DNA of 53,596 bases from an uncultured Clostridia bacterium (GTDB taxonomy: Bacteria > Bacillota > Clostridia > TANB77 > CAG-508): contig CAPPGO010000002.1 of the NCBI GenBank assembly GCA_948678575.1, positions 1-53,596 on the forward strand, in the 5' to 3' direction. Shown here piece after piece: positions 15,230 to 24,537 of the stretch (positions are counted from its first letter, which is position 1; every line of letters begins with the position of its first letter). Below the pieces are notes generated by a model. The model saw nothing but the letters and a program-made list of their open reading frames with translations. It did no database searches and was not told the origin of the DNA. Both the position numbers and the translations under genes were made by a program.

Positions 15230-18118
15230 ATGTTAATTTTGGCTGGAATTTCAATTAATGCAATTGTTGGAGATAGTGGAATAATATCAAGAGCTCAAAG
15301 TGCAAGATATTTACAATCGGTGGCAGTTTTACAAGAATATTTACAACAAAAATATGTAGAATATGTTGAAGATGCTGATAATTATAATACAGCATTAGAT
15401 TTATTAAAATCTAAACAACCACAATATTTTTATAGAAATAATCAAGGTTATGTATTAGATTCAGAAGGTCATGCTTTATATTTAATAAATAAGGAAGGAT
15501 TACCAGTTGAAATAAAAAATCAATTGACTGGAGGAGATGCTATATATGCTAACGAATTTTATTCTCAAAAGAATGTATATGGTGTAACTTCAGATTTACA
15601 AGTATATTATTGTACAAATGGAACAGATACAATAGTGGGTTTAAGCAAAGAAGATTTAGATAAAGATAATCCACTTGAAATTATTTATGATGCTGATAGT
15701 ATTTTAGCTCAAATTGTAAATGGTGGTACTTCTGGACTTTCAAATCAAGATTTAAAGTCGATAATAGAACTAACTATTGATAGTAATGATAAAGTGCCAT
15801 TAATAACAGAGTTGAAAAATTTACATAGTTTAAAAACATTAACTTTAAAAGATGTTTCAATTTCAAAATTATCAGGAATTGAAGATTGTACAAAATTGTC
15901 AGTAGTTAATATACAAAATTGTACAGTCGAAGATTATTCAAAAATAGCAGATAGTTCTACTATTACTGCAATATATTTAATTAATACAAATGATGAAGAA
16001 GTTAATAAATTTACAGATATAGCTAAAGGAATTGGCGGAAAAGCAATTCCAAATTTGAAATATTTGGGGATTTATGGCTCATCGTCTAATATCAGTACAG
16101 TAACAGATATAAGTGGATTAGCTAATTTAGAAGAACAAACGCAAGCAGGTATTGAATATTTATATTTACAAAATAATTCATTAACTAGTTTATCTGCTCT
16201 AAGTGGATATACTGGTACAAAATATTTAAAAGTAGAATATAATAAAACATTAACTAGCTTAAATGGAATTTCTGGAATGTCTAATCTTGAATATTTGTAT
16301 GCTATGGAATGTAATCTAGGATATGAATTAGAAAGTAATTCTGGTGCTAATGAGGCAATAGATTCTATAAGTGGCTTAGCAATAAAAAATTTATTATATT
16401 ATGTAGATTTAAGAAATAATCCAAATTTAAAATATGTAAAATATTTAGGTGAAGCGCATAAAAAAGCTGATTCTAGTTATGGAGATATAACATTAGAATA
16501 TGTATATTTGTCAGGATGTACAAGTGTTTTAGATGTTTCGACAATAACAAATGTATTAGCAAATTGTGGTTCAAATTATAATATTGAAAATCAATTTAGT
16601 AAAAATATTATTGCTGATAATACAGTAATGTTAAATCTAAACAATCAAACTTTAACAAAATCGGAATTTGAACAATTGAAAGATAAAAAGCAATTGAAAT
16701 ATTTATCTATAGATGGAATAAAATTAAAAAACAATGATGGTAGTACAATGTCTAACAGTGATATAAATGATTTGATAAATACAGTATTAAGTACAAACTC
16801 AAATTTAGAAAATCTTTCATCAAGAAATATTACAGCATTAGAAACAATTGAGTTTGTAAAAAGTACGCCTAATTTAATTGAAATTTTATTATCAGGTACT
16901 AAAGTAACTACTGGAAAAATAAACGGACTAGAACTATTAAATGTTAATTGTCCATATTTAGTAACTTTAGCTGCAGATGAAGAAAATATTGACTTATCAA
17001 AAATACAACCATGTTTAAATAAGACTGTCAATACTATAGACTATATTATTGGTAAAGAAGAATATGAAAGACTATGGATTGAGGAAGGAAAAGAAAAATC
17101 TCATTGGTTAGGATCTAATAATCGTTCTGGTTTTACAACAAGTAAAAAAGTATTAGCGACAATAGTTAATTGCCACGATTTAGAGCATTTAGTTTTATAT
17201 GATACTAATAATGGTACAACAGATATATTGGATATGAGTGGATGTACAAATTTAAAAGCTTTAGGAGTTCAATATGGTTATTTAATAGCTAAATTACCTA
17301 GTAGCTTAATATACTACCATGGAGATAATAGTGGAGGATTTAGATGTGATTTTTCATTGTGTAACAAATTAGAGTATATAAATTTATGGAATCAAAATGG
17401 TAATCAAGTGGCTTTCAACAATATTGTTGAAGATTTGAATAATAATACAGAGCTACAATATATTTGTTTGGATAGATTTTATATTGATGACTTAAGTGCT
17501 ATACGTGTATGGAATAATAAGACTAAATTAAAAGAAGTAAAGATTTGGGATGACTTCGGAAATTATTATAAAAATCATTATGATGGTTCAAGATTAACTT
17601 TTACAACATTAAATGGTTTAGAAAATTTAACTAATTTGGAAAATTTAACTATAGGTTGGAATAATGCAAAATTAGATATATCAGCTTTAAGTAATCTTAC
17701 TAATTTAGTAAATTTAGAGTTGAATGATAATTATATAACAGATATTAGTCCACTAAAAAATTTAATTAATTTAGAAAAGTTAAATTTGCATGGTAATGAT
17801 ATAACTGATATAAGTGCTTTATTAAATATGAGTAAATTACAAGTTTTAGATATATCAAGCAATAAAGTATCTTGTTTATATCCGATTGCAAATGCACATA
17901 AAATAAATAAATTGAATATTAAAGATAATGTTTTATATAATTATGGATATTATACAGATGAAAATGGAAATGTTAGAAATTGTAACAATGTGAGTATATT
18001 AGGAGAATTAAATTCAAGAGGAAGTTTAGAAGAATTATATATTGAAAATAATTTTATGGATGATTTAGAACCTATAACAGATGAAAAATTAACTTGGACA
18101 GATAAATCAGGTTTTTAA
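15230..18118 (+). CDS. Giant prepilin-like leucine-rich-repeat protein
   Basis: At least 962 residues. The C-terminal half is a clear LRR array of the SDS22/internalin type (LTNLVNLELNDNYITDISPLKNLINLEKLNLHGNDITDIS around residues 820-865), a fold used for protein binding at the surface. The prepilin core GITLIALVIS is encoded from 15191, upstream of ATG 15230, but in that frame TGA at 15176-15178 blocks any ATG/GTG/TTG start. The strong AGGAGG plus ATG at 15151 reads MKERKKSNLKQAKRNN in the frame one base off. A +1 shift near 15185-15190, loss of one GCAA unit, or a sequence error would join them. A small membrane protein gene follows after 11 nt. Confidence 0.78.
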   Translation: MLILAGISINAIVGDSGIISRAQSARYLQSVAVLQEYLQQKYVEYVEDADNYNTALDLLKSKQPQYFYRNNQGYVLDSEGHALYLINKEGLPVEIKNQLTGGDAIYANEFYSQKNVYGVTSDLQVYYCTNGTDTIVGLSKEDLDKDNPLEIIYDADSILAQIVNGGTSGLSNQDLKSIIELTIDSNDKVPLITELKNLHSLKTLTLKDVSISKLSGIEDCTKLSVVNIQNCTVEDYSKIADSSTITAIYLINTNDEEVNKFTDIAKGIGGKAIPNLKYLGIYGSSSNISTVTDISGLANLEEQTQAGIEYLYLQNNSLTSLSALSGYTGTKYLKVEYNKTLTSLNGISGMSNLEYLYAMECNLGYELESNSGANEAIDSISGLAIKNLLYYVDLRNNPNLKYVKYLGEAHKKADSSYGDITLEYVYLSGCTSVLDVSTITNVLANCGSNYNIENQFSKNIIADNTVMLNLNNQTLTKSEFEQLKDKKQLKYLSIDGIKLKNNDGSTMSNSDINDLINTVLSTNSNLENLSSRNITALETIEFVKSTPNLIEILLSGTKVTTGKINGLELLNVNCPYLVTLAADEENIDLSKIQPCLNKTVNTIDYIIGKEEYERLWIEEGKEKSHWLGSNNRSGFTTSKKVLATIVNCHDLEHLVLYDTNNGTTDILDMSGCTNLKALGVQYGYLIAKLPSSLIYYHGDNSGGFRCDFSLCNKLEYINLWNQNGNQVAFNNIVEDLNNNTELQYICLDRFYIDDLSAIRVWNNKTKLKEVKIWDDFGNYYKNHYDGSRLTFTTLNGLENLTNLENLTIGWNNAKLDISALSNLTNLVNLELNDNYITDISPLKNLINLEKLNLHGNDITDISALLNMSKLQVLDISSNKVSCLYPIANAHKINKLNIKDNVLYNYGYYTDENGNVRNCNNVSILGELNSRGSLEELYIENNFMDDLEPITDEKLTWTDKSGF

Positions 18119-18129
18119 AGGAGAGAATA

Positions 18130-18429
18130 ATGAATAAAAGTATAAAAATAATTATTGTTGCGATTATTATAATTATTAGTATTTTAATTATCAGTAAAAT
18201 TAAAACTAATAAAATTGAAAAAATTATAAATATAGAAAATAATAATACAAGTGTTGATTATAAAGCAAATGATGATGGTGGATATACAATATATGATACT
18301 AAAACTAACCAAGTGGTAGATAATGTGGAGAATTTAGGAGAAATAAAGTTATATCAAGATAATCCAAATTATAGTGATTTTTCTCCAAAATTAGAAGAAC
18401 CAATAGAAAATGCAAATATAATACAATAA
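18130..18429 (+). CDS. Small single-pass membrane protein
   Basis: 99 residues: an N-terminal hydrophobic helix (about 5-24, extremely Ile-rich) and a polar outer part ending in NIIQ. AAAGGAGAG lies just before ATG 18130. It follows the LRR gene by 11 nt and is followed by a strong terminator, so it is the last gene of that switchable unit. It could assist export or anchoring of the LRR protein, but no homologue is recognised. Confidence 0.65.
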   Translation: MNKSIKIIIVAIIIIISILIISKIKTNKIEKIINIENNNTSVDYKANDDGGYTIYDTKTNQVVDNVENLGEIKLYQDNPNYSDFSPKLEEPIENANIIQ

Positions 18430-18435
18430 TAATTT

Positions 18436-18474
18436 TTAAGTGAAGATATTTTTTATATCTTCACTTAATTTTTT
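18436..18474 (+). terminator. Terminator of the LRR operon
   Basis: 14-bp perfect stem (arms 18436-18449 and 18455-18468, core AAGTGAAGATAT), followed by a T-run. Confidence 0.85.
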
Positions 18475-18479
18475 ATATA

Positions 18480-19268
18480 TTAAATTGTAATAATAATTGG
18501 TCTATGATCTGAACCTTCATCTTTCATATTAGTTTGTTTTATAATTTGATATTCATAGTTATCAATTTTGCTTTTTTCAACAAAGGCAAAGTCAACATTA
18601 ACTTGTTCTTTTGTGCCATATCCATGCCAAGAATTATCTAAAATATTAAAGTTTTTATTTCTAGAAAGAATTGTATAATTATTATTTTGTTGTAAAATAT
18701 TATAGGCTTCTGACATATGGCAAACCATATTCATATCTCCAACAATAAGTCTATAATCACAATTTATTGTATCCATATAATTTAAAGATTTAACTGTACC
18801 TTTAATTTTGCCTTCAGGAGAAATATAGTCTGTGTGAATATTTCCTACAAGATATTTTTTGCTTTTGTACTTGAAATTTGCAAATACAGTTGTCCTATAA
18901 TCGCTCATATTATAATCAATTATTTGATTTTCTATATTCATATATTCTGTATCTTTTCCGTGTGGTAAACAATATACATAATTTAAAGTTTCTTTCAATT
19001 CATTTCTTATGGCAACTAAATTATACTGGTTACAGTGTTCTGTTTTCATTGGAAATTTTTCTAAAATATTGAAATTATTACTTTTTAAGGTTTCAGTTAG
19101 CAAGTCTATATTGTTTTCATTTACTTCTTGAAAGCAACATAATTTAATTTCTGTGTCTTTTAATAAATCGTTTAAAATTCTTTTTATGTTGTTTTGCCTT
19201 GTTTCCCAATTAGGTGTTGGATATTCTGTATTTTTTATGCAATAAATGTTATAACTTAATATTTTCAT
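18480..19268 (-). CDS. Endonuclease/exonuclease/phosphatase family protein
   Basis: 262 residues of the metal-dependent EEP fold. Visible landmarks are MKILSYNIYC at the start, CCFQEVNE (metal-binding Glu), VGNIHTD, IVGDMNMV and the C-terminal GSDHRPIII (catalytic Asp-His). Members cleave nucleic acids, lipids or phosphates; the substrate here cannot be told. There is no signal peptide, so it is probably cytoplasmic. GGAGATAAATAAT precedes the ATG. Confidence 0.85.
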   Translation of the reverse strand: MKILSYNIYCIKNTEYPTPNWETRQNNIKRILNDLLKDTEIKLCCFQEVNENNIDLLTETLKSNNFNILEKFPMKTEHCNQYNLVAIRNELKETLNYVYCLPHGKDTEYMNIENQIIDYNMSDYRTTVFANFKYKSKKYLVGNIHTDYISPEGKIKGTVKSLNYMDTINCDYRLIVGDMNMVCHMSEAYNILQQNNNYTILSRNKNFNILDNSWHGYGTKEQVNVDFAFVEKSKIDNYEYQIIKQTNMKDEGSDHRPIIITI

Positions 19269-19342
19269 ATTATTTATCTCCTATATTTTTTATTAATTAG
19301 AATGTTATCATAAAAAATATAGAGTTTCAATAAAGTTTTTAT

Positions 19343-19370
19343 TTGACATACTATTTTAAAATGCTATAAT
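19343..19370 (+). promoter_or_regulatory. Promoter for dtd
   Basis: TTGACA (19343-19348), 16 bp, TATAAT (19365-19370); the start codon is 30 nt downstream. Confidence 0.75.
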
Positions 19371-19399
19371 TATATTATTAAACAAAAAGGAGAGTAGTA

Positions 19400-19837
19400 A
19401 TGAGATTAGTAGTGCAAAGAGTTGCAAATGCAAAAGTTGATGTAGAAGGCAAAACAGTTGGTAAAATAGGAAAAGGTTTTATGGTTCTATGTGGAATTAC
19501 ACATACAGATACAGAAGCTGAAGCCGATTATTTAGCAAAAAAATTATGTAATTTGAGAGTTTTTGAAGATGAAAATGGAAAAATGAATTTAGGACTTAAA
19601 GATATAAATGGTGAACTTTTGATAATATCTCAATTTACTTTGTATGCGAATACAAAAGATGGCAATAGACCAAGCTTTATAGATGCTGCAAAACCAGATA
19701 TAGCTAATCCATTATATGAATATTTTTTAAAGAAATGCACAGAATATGGAATAAAAGTGGAAAAAGGGGTGTTTGGAGCACACATGGAAGTGTCACTTTT
19801 AAATGATGGACCTGTTACAGTGATTTTAGAAAAATAA
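19400..19837 (+). CDS. dtd: D-aminoacyl-tRNA deacylase
   Basis: 145 residues, the normal family length. It hydrolyses D-amino acids (and mischarged glycine) from tRNA and so protects translation. Characteristic parts are MRLVVQRV, GFMVLCGI, the active-site strip LLIISQFTLYA (SQFT) and the C-terminal NDGPVT motif. AAAGGAGAG precedes ATG 19400. Its stop abuts the convergent gene at 19838. Confidence 0.95.
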   Translation: MRLVVQRVANAKVDVEGKTVGKIGKGFMVLCGITHTDTEAEADYLAKKLCNLRVFEDENGKMNLGLKDINGELLIISQFTLYANTKDGNRPSFIDAAKPDIANPLYEYFLKKCTEYGIKVEKGVFGAHMEVSLLNDGPVTVILEK

Positions 19838-20119
19838 TTAATCTGGAAATCGTTCATAAATGTATTTTACAAGTGAATTTATATTTGTTTCAGATATGGC
19901 AATATAAACATCTTTATCAAGGCTAATCCACATATTAGCCTTGAATTTTTCTTTGTTATCAACAAAAGTAGTGGTAATATCAATTAATTCAATAGGCGTT
20001 TCATAGTCTTTTTTCCAAAAATGTTTATTATCTAAATTAAAATTTTCATTAAAAAATAGTTTTAAAAATCTTTCAATTTCGTTTTCAAATTCACTATAAA
20101 TTTTTACACTATACAACAT
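19838..20119 (-). CDS. Hypothetical protein
   Basis: 93 residues, acidic, mixed alpha/beta, no membrane segment or signal. AGGAGGAAATT immediately precedes its ATG. Convergent and directly adjacent to dtd with no separate terminator. No family recognised. Confidence 0.6.
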   Translation of the reverse strand: MLYSVKIYSEFENEIERFLKLFFNENFNLDNKHFWKKDYETPIELIDITTTFVDNKEKFKANMWISLDKDVYIAISETNINSLVKYIYERFPD

Positions 20120-20222
20120 AATTTCCTCCTAATTTAGTATTATACTTAATTTTGAAAATATGCTTAGAATAATTTGAATTTTTTTGCAAATAATAGAAAA
20201 AGCGAATAAAGGAGAGTTGTGT

Positions 20223-20966
20223 ATGAAAAAATTTGTAAGTATTTTGCTAATATTAAGTTTGTTTTTAATAATTTTAACAGGATGTTCAAATCAAGAAAGT
20301 GTTAGTTTGCAAGATAAAAATATTGCTGAATTAGAATATGTAGAAAAAAATATAGTAGATATTTTGAATAAATTGGTAAGAGAGCAATATGCAGTAGAAG
20401 AAACACAAGAAAAAGTAACAAATGAAATTTTAGAAGATGAAATAGATTTACGAAGAAGACCAACATTAAATTGGGAAAAACTATTAAATGATACCAAAAA
20501 AATTGAGAATTCAATTCCAACAATATTGGTTGATTTAACAGCACTAAATATTGAAGCAACAGAAATTGCAAAATTAAGTGATGGTGTAAATAACATGATT
20601 ATTGCAATAGGTAATGAAGATGAAAAAACTTATTTAATTGAACTTAATAATGTTTATTCTTTAATTCCAACATACATGGAGAAATATGCTGGTAATAATG
20701 AAAAAACTTTTAAGAAAAAGTTGAAATATTATGCTATTTCAACTTATATTGCATATTCAGATGGAAATTTAGAAATGGCGAAAACGCAGTCAGGTGAACT
20801 GGAAAGAGTATATAGTGAAAAAATGCAGGATATGAATTATGTGCAAAATAATGAATATAATCTAAATAAACTATATATTTTGATTCAAGAATTAAAAAGA
20901 GCTGTGGATAGTAACAGCAGTGAACTTGTGAAATCTAAATACTTGCTTATAATTGATGAAATATAA
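20223..20966 (+). CDS. Predicted lipoprotein
   Basis: 247 residues. The lipoprotein signal runs to LILTGC, so Cys20 or nearby should be lipidated and the rest displayed outside the membrane. The mature part is helical and charged, with no recognised domain. ATG 20223 with AAAGGAGAG upstream is preferred over a TTG at 20184, because only the former gives a proper signal peptide. It is monocistronic, ending in a terminator. Confidence 0.75.
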   Translation: MKKFVSILLILSLFLIILTGCSNQESVSLQDKNIAELEYVEKNIVDILNKLVREQYAVEETQEKVTNEILEDEIDLRRRPTLNWEKLLNDTKKIENSIPTILVDLTALNIEATEIAKLSDGVNNMIIAIGNEDEKTYLIELNNVYSLIPTYMEKYAGNNEKTFKKKLKYYAISTYIAYSDGNLEMAKTQSGELERVYSEKMQDMNYVQNNEYNLNKLYILIQELKRAVDSNSSELVKSKYLLIIDEI

Positions 20967-20970
20967 TAGA

Positions 20971-21013
20971 AAAAGTGCCTACTAATATAGTTCTAAAAGT
21001 AGACACTTTGCTT
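20971..21013. terminator. Terminator between lipoprotein and asd
   Basis: Arms AAAAGTGCCTACT (20971-20983) and AGTAGACACTTT (20998-21009) pair with one mismatch between convergent genes. Confidence 0.7.
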
Positions 21014-22009
21014 TTATTTATAATTTTCAATTAATTTTTTTACAATTTGAACAGCGTTTGTTGCAGCGCCTTTTCTAATATTATCTGCCACACACCAAAA
21101 GTTAATACCAAAAGGAACACTATAATCACGTCTAATTCTTCCAACAAAAACTTCATCATGTCCAGAGGCTTTTGTTGCTAGTGGATAGACATTATATTCT
21201 GGTTCATCTTCTACAATTATTCCTTCTGCGTTTTTTAAGTTAGTTACTAGTTCTTTTAAATCAAAATCTTTTTCAAATTCTACATTGATAGCTTCACTAT
21301 GAGAATTTATAACTGGTACACGGACAGTAGTAGCAGTTACTCTTAAATCAGGCTTTTTAAGAATTTTTCTAGTTTCATTAATCATTTTTATTTCTTCTTT
21401 TGTATAACCATTTTCTGTAAAAACATCAATATGTGGTAAACAATTATTTACAATAGAATATGGGAATTTTTTAGGAGCTTCTCCTTTTAAACCATTTTGT
21501 AAATCTTCTACACCTTTTTGTCCAGCACCAGAAACTGCTTGATATGTAGAATATACAATTCTTTTTATGCTATAAAGGTTATCTAAAACTTTTAAAGGTA
21601 CAACGGCTTGAATTGTAGAACAATTTGGATTTGCTATAATTCCATTATTTTTAAAAATTTCTTCTGGATTAACTTCTGGTACAACTAGTGGAACATTTTC
21701 TGCCATCCTAAAAGCACTACTATTATCTACAACGATACATCCTTTTGATGCTGCGATAGGTGAAAAATGTTTTGAAGTATCTCCACCAGCAGAAAATATT
21801 GCAAAGTCAAAACCTTCATCAAATGATGTATCTGTTAGTTCTTTAACAATATATTCTTTGTCTTGAAATTTTAAAATGCTTCCAGCAGATTTGCTAGATG
21901 CAAAGAAAACATATTCAGAAATTGGAAGATTATATTCTTCTAAAACTTTTAAAGCTGTTCTTCCAACAAGTCCAGTAGCTCCGACTACTGCTAATTTAAT
22001 TTTTTTCAT
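21014..22009 (-). CDS. asd: Aspartate-semialdehyde dehydrogenase
   Basis: 331 residues. It reduces aspartyl phosphate to aspartate semialdehyde, the branch to lysine, diaminopimelate, threonine and methionine. Seen: the NADP-binding start KIKLAVVGATGLVGRTALKVL, the active-site GIIANPNCSTIQ (catalytic Cys) and the substrate-binding RVTATTVRVPVINSHSE (His base). An upstream ATG at 22063 adds 18 unrelated residues; ATG 22009 has GGAG 9 nt upstream and gives the family N-terminus. Confidence 0.95.
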   Translation of the reverse strand: MKKIKLAVVGATGLVGRTALKVLEEYNLPISEYVFFASSKSAGSILKFQDKEYIVKELTDTSFDEGFDFAIFSAGGDTSKHFSPIAASKGCIVVDNSSAFRMAENVPLVVPEVNPEEIFKNNGIIANPNCSTIQAVVPLKVLDNLYSIKRIVYSTYQAVSGAGQKGVEDLQNGLKGEAPKKFPYSIVNNCLPHIDVFTENGYTKEEIKMINETRKILKKPDLRVTATTVRVPVINSHSEAINVEFEKDFDLKELVTNLKNAEGIIVEDEPEYNVYPLATKASGHDEVFVGRIRRDYSVPFGINFWCVADNIRKGAATNAVQIVKKLIENYK

Positions 22010-22163
22010 AAATTTACTCCTGTATAAGGAATTTGAGCAAGAAGATATAATTATATTCCTCATGACTACATTGTTATTATATGATAATTTTATAAAAAAG
22101 TATAGTATTAACTTAAAATAAAAAACTAAATTTAAGGGAAACCACTTAAATTTTTATATTGTA

Positions 22164-22379
22164 TTATTTTTTTCGAGGATAGGGAGTATCCTCGTCAGTA
22201 AAATCAACTAAAAAATCAATAGAAGTTTTATAAATATTAGCCAAAGCTTTTAAAGAATCAATAGGAATTGCTCTATTTGTTGTTTCATATTGAGAGTAAG
22301 TATTTTGTCTACAATGCAACATATTAGCCAAATCTTTTTGAGTATAATCGTAGCTTAATCTTAGGTGACGCAATCTCAT
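22164..22379 (-). CDS. Small XRE-family HTH regulator
   Basis: 71 residues, essentially one Cro/C1-type helix-turn-helix: MRLRHLRLSYDYTQKDLANMLHCRQNTYSQYETTNRAIPIDSLKALANIY, then a short FLVDFTDEDT tail. Likely a DNA-binding repressor; targets unknown. AAAGGAT precedes the ATG. It is divergent from rpsB, with about 120 bp to the rpsB promoter. Confidence 0.85.
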   Translation of the reverse strand: MRLRHLRLSYDYTQKDLANMLHCRQNTYSQYETTNRAIPIDSLKALANIYKTSIDFLVDFTDEDTPYPRKK

Positions 22380-22499
22380 TAGGGTATTTATCCTTTCATA
22401 AAATTTTTAATAATAATAATAATTTACATTATTTTAATATGTATAGCAAGAAAAGCTAGAAAAAGATAAAAAAGTTTTTTAAAAAACTTTATATGAGTA

Positions 22500-22528
22500 T
22501 TGCTTTTTATGGAGTTTTCTGTTATAAT
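22500..22528 (+). promoter_or_regulatory. Promoter for rpsB-tsf
   Basis: TTGCTT (22500-22505), 17 bp, TATAAT (22523-22528). Confidence 0.75.
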
Positions 22529-22534
22529 ATCAAA

Positions 22535-22645
22535 GGTTATAATATAACGCACATAAGTTATAGCTTAGAATTGTGCCTAAGATTAGGTTGTTTTAAGTGT
22601 TTGAAAACTTATGGAGGAAAAAACAAATCAAGGAGGAATTTAAAA
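22535..22645 (+). promoter_or_regulatory. Structured 5' leader of rpsB
   Basis: About 110 nt between promoter and start. CATAAGTT (22552-22559) pairs perfectly with AACTTATG (22606-22613), enclosing a CTTAG/CTAAG hairpin. Two GGAGG sites follow. This layout fits an autoregulated ribosomal-protein leader binding S2, which is an inference. Confidence 0.5.
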
Positions 22646-23419
22646 ATGGCAGTAGTTGCAATGAAACAATTACTTGAAGCTGGTGTTCATTTCGGACATC
22701 AAACAAGAAGATGGGATCCTAAAATGGCTGAATATATTTTCCAAGCTAGAAATGGTATCCACATTATCGATTTACAAAAAACATCAAAAAAATTAGATGA
22801 AGCTTACAAATTCATCAAAGAGCAAGCAGAAGAAGGAAAAACAGTTCTTTTTGTAGGAACTAAAAAACAAGCACAAGAATGTGTTAAAGAAGCTGCTCAA
22901 AAATGTAATATGTACTATGTTGATCAAAGATGGTTAGGTGGTATGCTTACAAATTTTAAAACAATTCAAGGAAGAATTGACAGACTAAGAGAATTAGAAG
23001 CTATGGCTGAGGATGGAACATTTGAAATGTTACCTAAAAAAGAAGTTATCGGTTTAAAAGCTGAAATGGAAAAATTAGAAAAAAATCTTGGTGGTATCAA
23101 AGATATGAAAGAAATGCCAGGAGTAATGTTCGTAGTAGATCCTAAAAAAGAAAGAATAGCTGTATTAGAAGCTAAAAAATTAGGAATTCCAGTTGTTGGT
23201 TTAGTAGATACAAACTGTAATCCAGAAGATGTTGATTATCCAATACCTGGTAACGATGATGCTATAAGAGCTGTTAAATTAATAGCTGATGTTATGGCAA
23301 ACGCTGTTATCGAAGGAAATCAAGGTGAAGATGCAGAAGTTGTTTCAGAAGAACAAGATGTTGAAGAAGAAGTTACAGATATGGAACAAGTTGCTTCAAA
23401 ACCAGAAGATGCAGAATAA
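22646..23419 (+). CDS. rpsB: 30S ribosomal protein S2
   Basis: 257 residues. Core S2 motifs: MKQLLEAGVHFGHQTRRWDPKM, the NGIHIIDLQKT segment, GTKKQAQE, and VDPKKERIAVLEAKKLGIPVVGLVDTNCNP. ATG 22646 follows AGGAGG by 9 nt; the frame is open upstream to 22493, but that part is leader. The last 25 or so residues are a highly acidic tail (EEQDVEEEVTDMEQ). Followed by tsf, the usual partner. Confidence 0.97.
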   Translation: MAVVAMKQLLEAGVHFGHQTRRWDPKMAEYIFQARNGIHIIDLQKTSKKLDEAYKFIKEQAEEGKTVLFVGTKKQAQECVKEAAQKCNMYYVDQRWLGGMLTNFKTIQGRIDRLRELEAMAEDGTFEMLPKKEVIGLKAEMEKLEKNLGGIKDMKEMPGVMFVVDPKKERIAVLEAKKLGIPVVGLVDTNCNPEDVDYPIPGNDDAIRAVKLIADVMANAVIEGNQGEDAEVVSEEQDVEEEVTDMEQVASKPEDAE

Positions 23420-23430
23420 TAAAAATATAT

Positions 23431-23457
23431 AGGCAGGCAAAATTAAGTCTGCCTTTT
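23431..23457 (+). terminator. Weak hairpin between rpsB and tsf
   Basis: AGGCAG (23431-23436) and CTGCCT (23449-23454) followed by only four Ts. It may act as an attenuator that lowers tsf expression rather than a full stop. Confidence 0.5.
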
Positions 23458-23481
23458 AAAAAATATGGGAGGTAGTAAAAA

Positions 23482-24357
23482 ATGATAACTGCTGAATTAG
23501 TAAAACAATTAAGAGAAAAAACAGGTGCAGGAATGATGGACTGCAAAAAAGTTTTAACAGAAACTGATGGAGATATGGAAAAAGCAGCTGAATTATTAAG
23601 AGAAAGAGGAATAGCAAAAGCTGCAAAAAAATCAGGAAGAGTAGCTGCCGAAGGTTTAGTTTGTAGTTATGTTTCTGATGATAAAAAAGTAGGAGCAATC
23701 GTTGAAGTAAATGCTGAAACAGACTTCGTTGCAAAAAATGAAGAATTCAAAGCATTCGTAAACGATATAGCTGAAATAGTTGTAAAATCAAATCCAGCTG
23801 ATGTTGAAGCTTTACTTTCAACAACATATAAAGATGCTGGAAAAACAGTTGGAGAAGTTTTAACAGATAAAATTGCTACAATTGGTGAAAACATGACAAT
23901 AAGAAGATTTGCTAGATTTGAATCAGAAGGAATCGTTGAAAGCTATATTCATGGAGATGGAAAAATTGCTGTATTAGTAGATTTCAAAAAAGGTGATTCA
24001 ATTTTAGCAAAAGATGTATGTATGCAAATTGCTGCTGCAAGACCAGAATATTTAAAAAGAGAAGAAGTTCCACAAGCCGCAGTAGATAAAGAAATGGAAA
24101 TTTTAAAAGCACAAGCTATGAATGAAGGAAAACCTGTTGAAATAGCTGAAAAAATGGTACAAGGTAGAATTGGAAAATTTTATAGTGAAGTTTGCTTATT
24201 AGATCAAGAATTTGTTAAAGATTCAAGCATGAAAGTTGGAGATTTAATAGAAAGCAAGGGTGCTGAAATGGTTAGATTTGCTAGATTTGAAAAAGGTGAA
24301 GGAATCGAAAAAGCAGAAGAAAACTTTGCAGAAGAAGTAATGAAACAATTAAAATAA
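23482..24357 (+). CDS. tsf: Elongation factor Ts
   Basis: 291 residues. Nucleotide-exchange factor that recycles EF-Tu. N-terminal UBA-like domain (LVKQLREKTGAGMMDCKKVLTETDGDMEKA), the Tu-contact loop EVNAETDFVAKNEEF near residues 75-90, and the RRFARFE / MQIAAARPEYL core. GGGAGG precedes ATG 23482. Ends in a strong terminator. Confidence 0.97.
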   Translation: MITAELVKQLREKTGAGMMDCKKVLTETDGDMEKAAELLRERGIAKAAKKSGRVAAEGLVCSYVSDDKKVGAIVEVNAETDFVAKNEEFKAFVNDIAEIVVKSNPADVEALLSTTYKDAGKTVGEVLTDKIATIGENMTIRRFARFESEGIVESYIHGDGKIAVLVDFKKGDSILAKDVCMQIAAARPEYLKREEVPQAAVDKEMEILKAQAMNEGKPVEIAEKMVQGRIGKFYSEVCLLDQEFVKDSSMKVGDLIESKGAEMVRFARFEKGEGIEKAEENFAEEVMKQLK

Positions 24358-24370
24358 TTCAAGTAACAAA

Positions 24371-24407
24371 AAAGACAGAGTCACGCAGTTGACTCTGTCT
24401 TTTTTTA
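24371..24407 (+). terminator. Terminator of rpsB-tsf
   Basis: 12-bp stem (AAAGACAGAGTC with GACTCTGTCTTT, 8-nt loop) and a T-run. Confidence 0.92.
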
Positions 24408-24474
24408 CTTAAAATTATTTAATTTTGAAATGAATCTTATAGTATAAATATTATTATAAAAAATAATAAAAGTA

Positions 24475-24503
24475 TTGAATAAAAAAATACGATATGATAT
24501 ACT
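24475..24503 (+). promoter_or_regulatory. Promoter upstream of the 110-residue membrane protein
   Basis: TTGAAT (24475-24480), 17 bp, TATACT (24498-24503). Confidence 0.6.
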
Positions 24504-24537
24504 TTTTCCATAAAATAAGGAAAGATGGTGCAAAATT

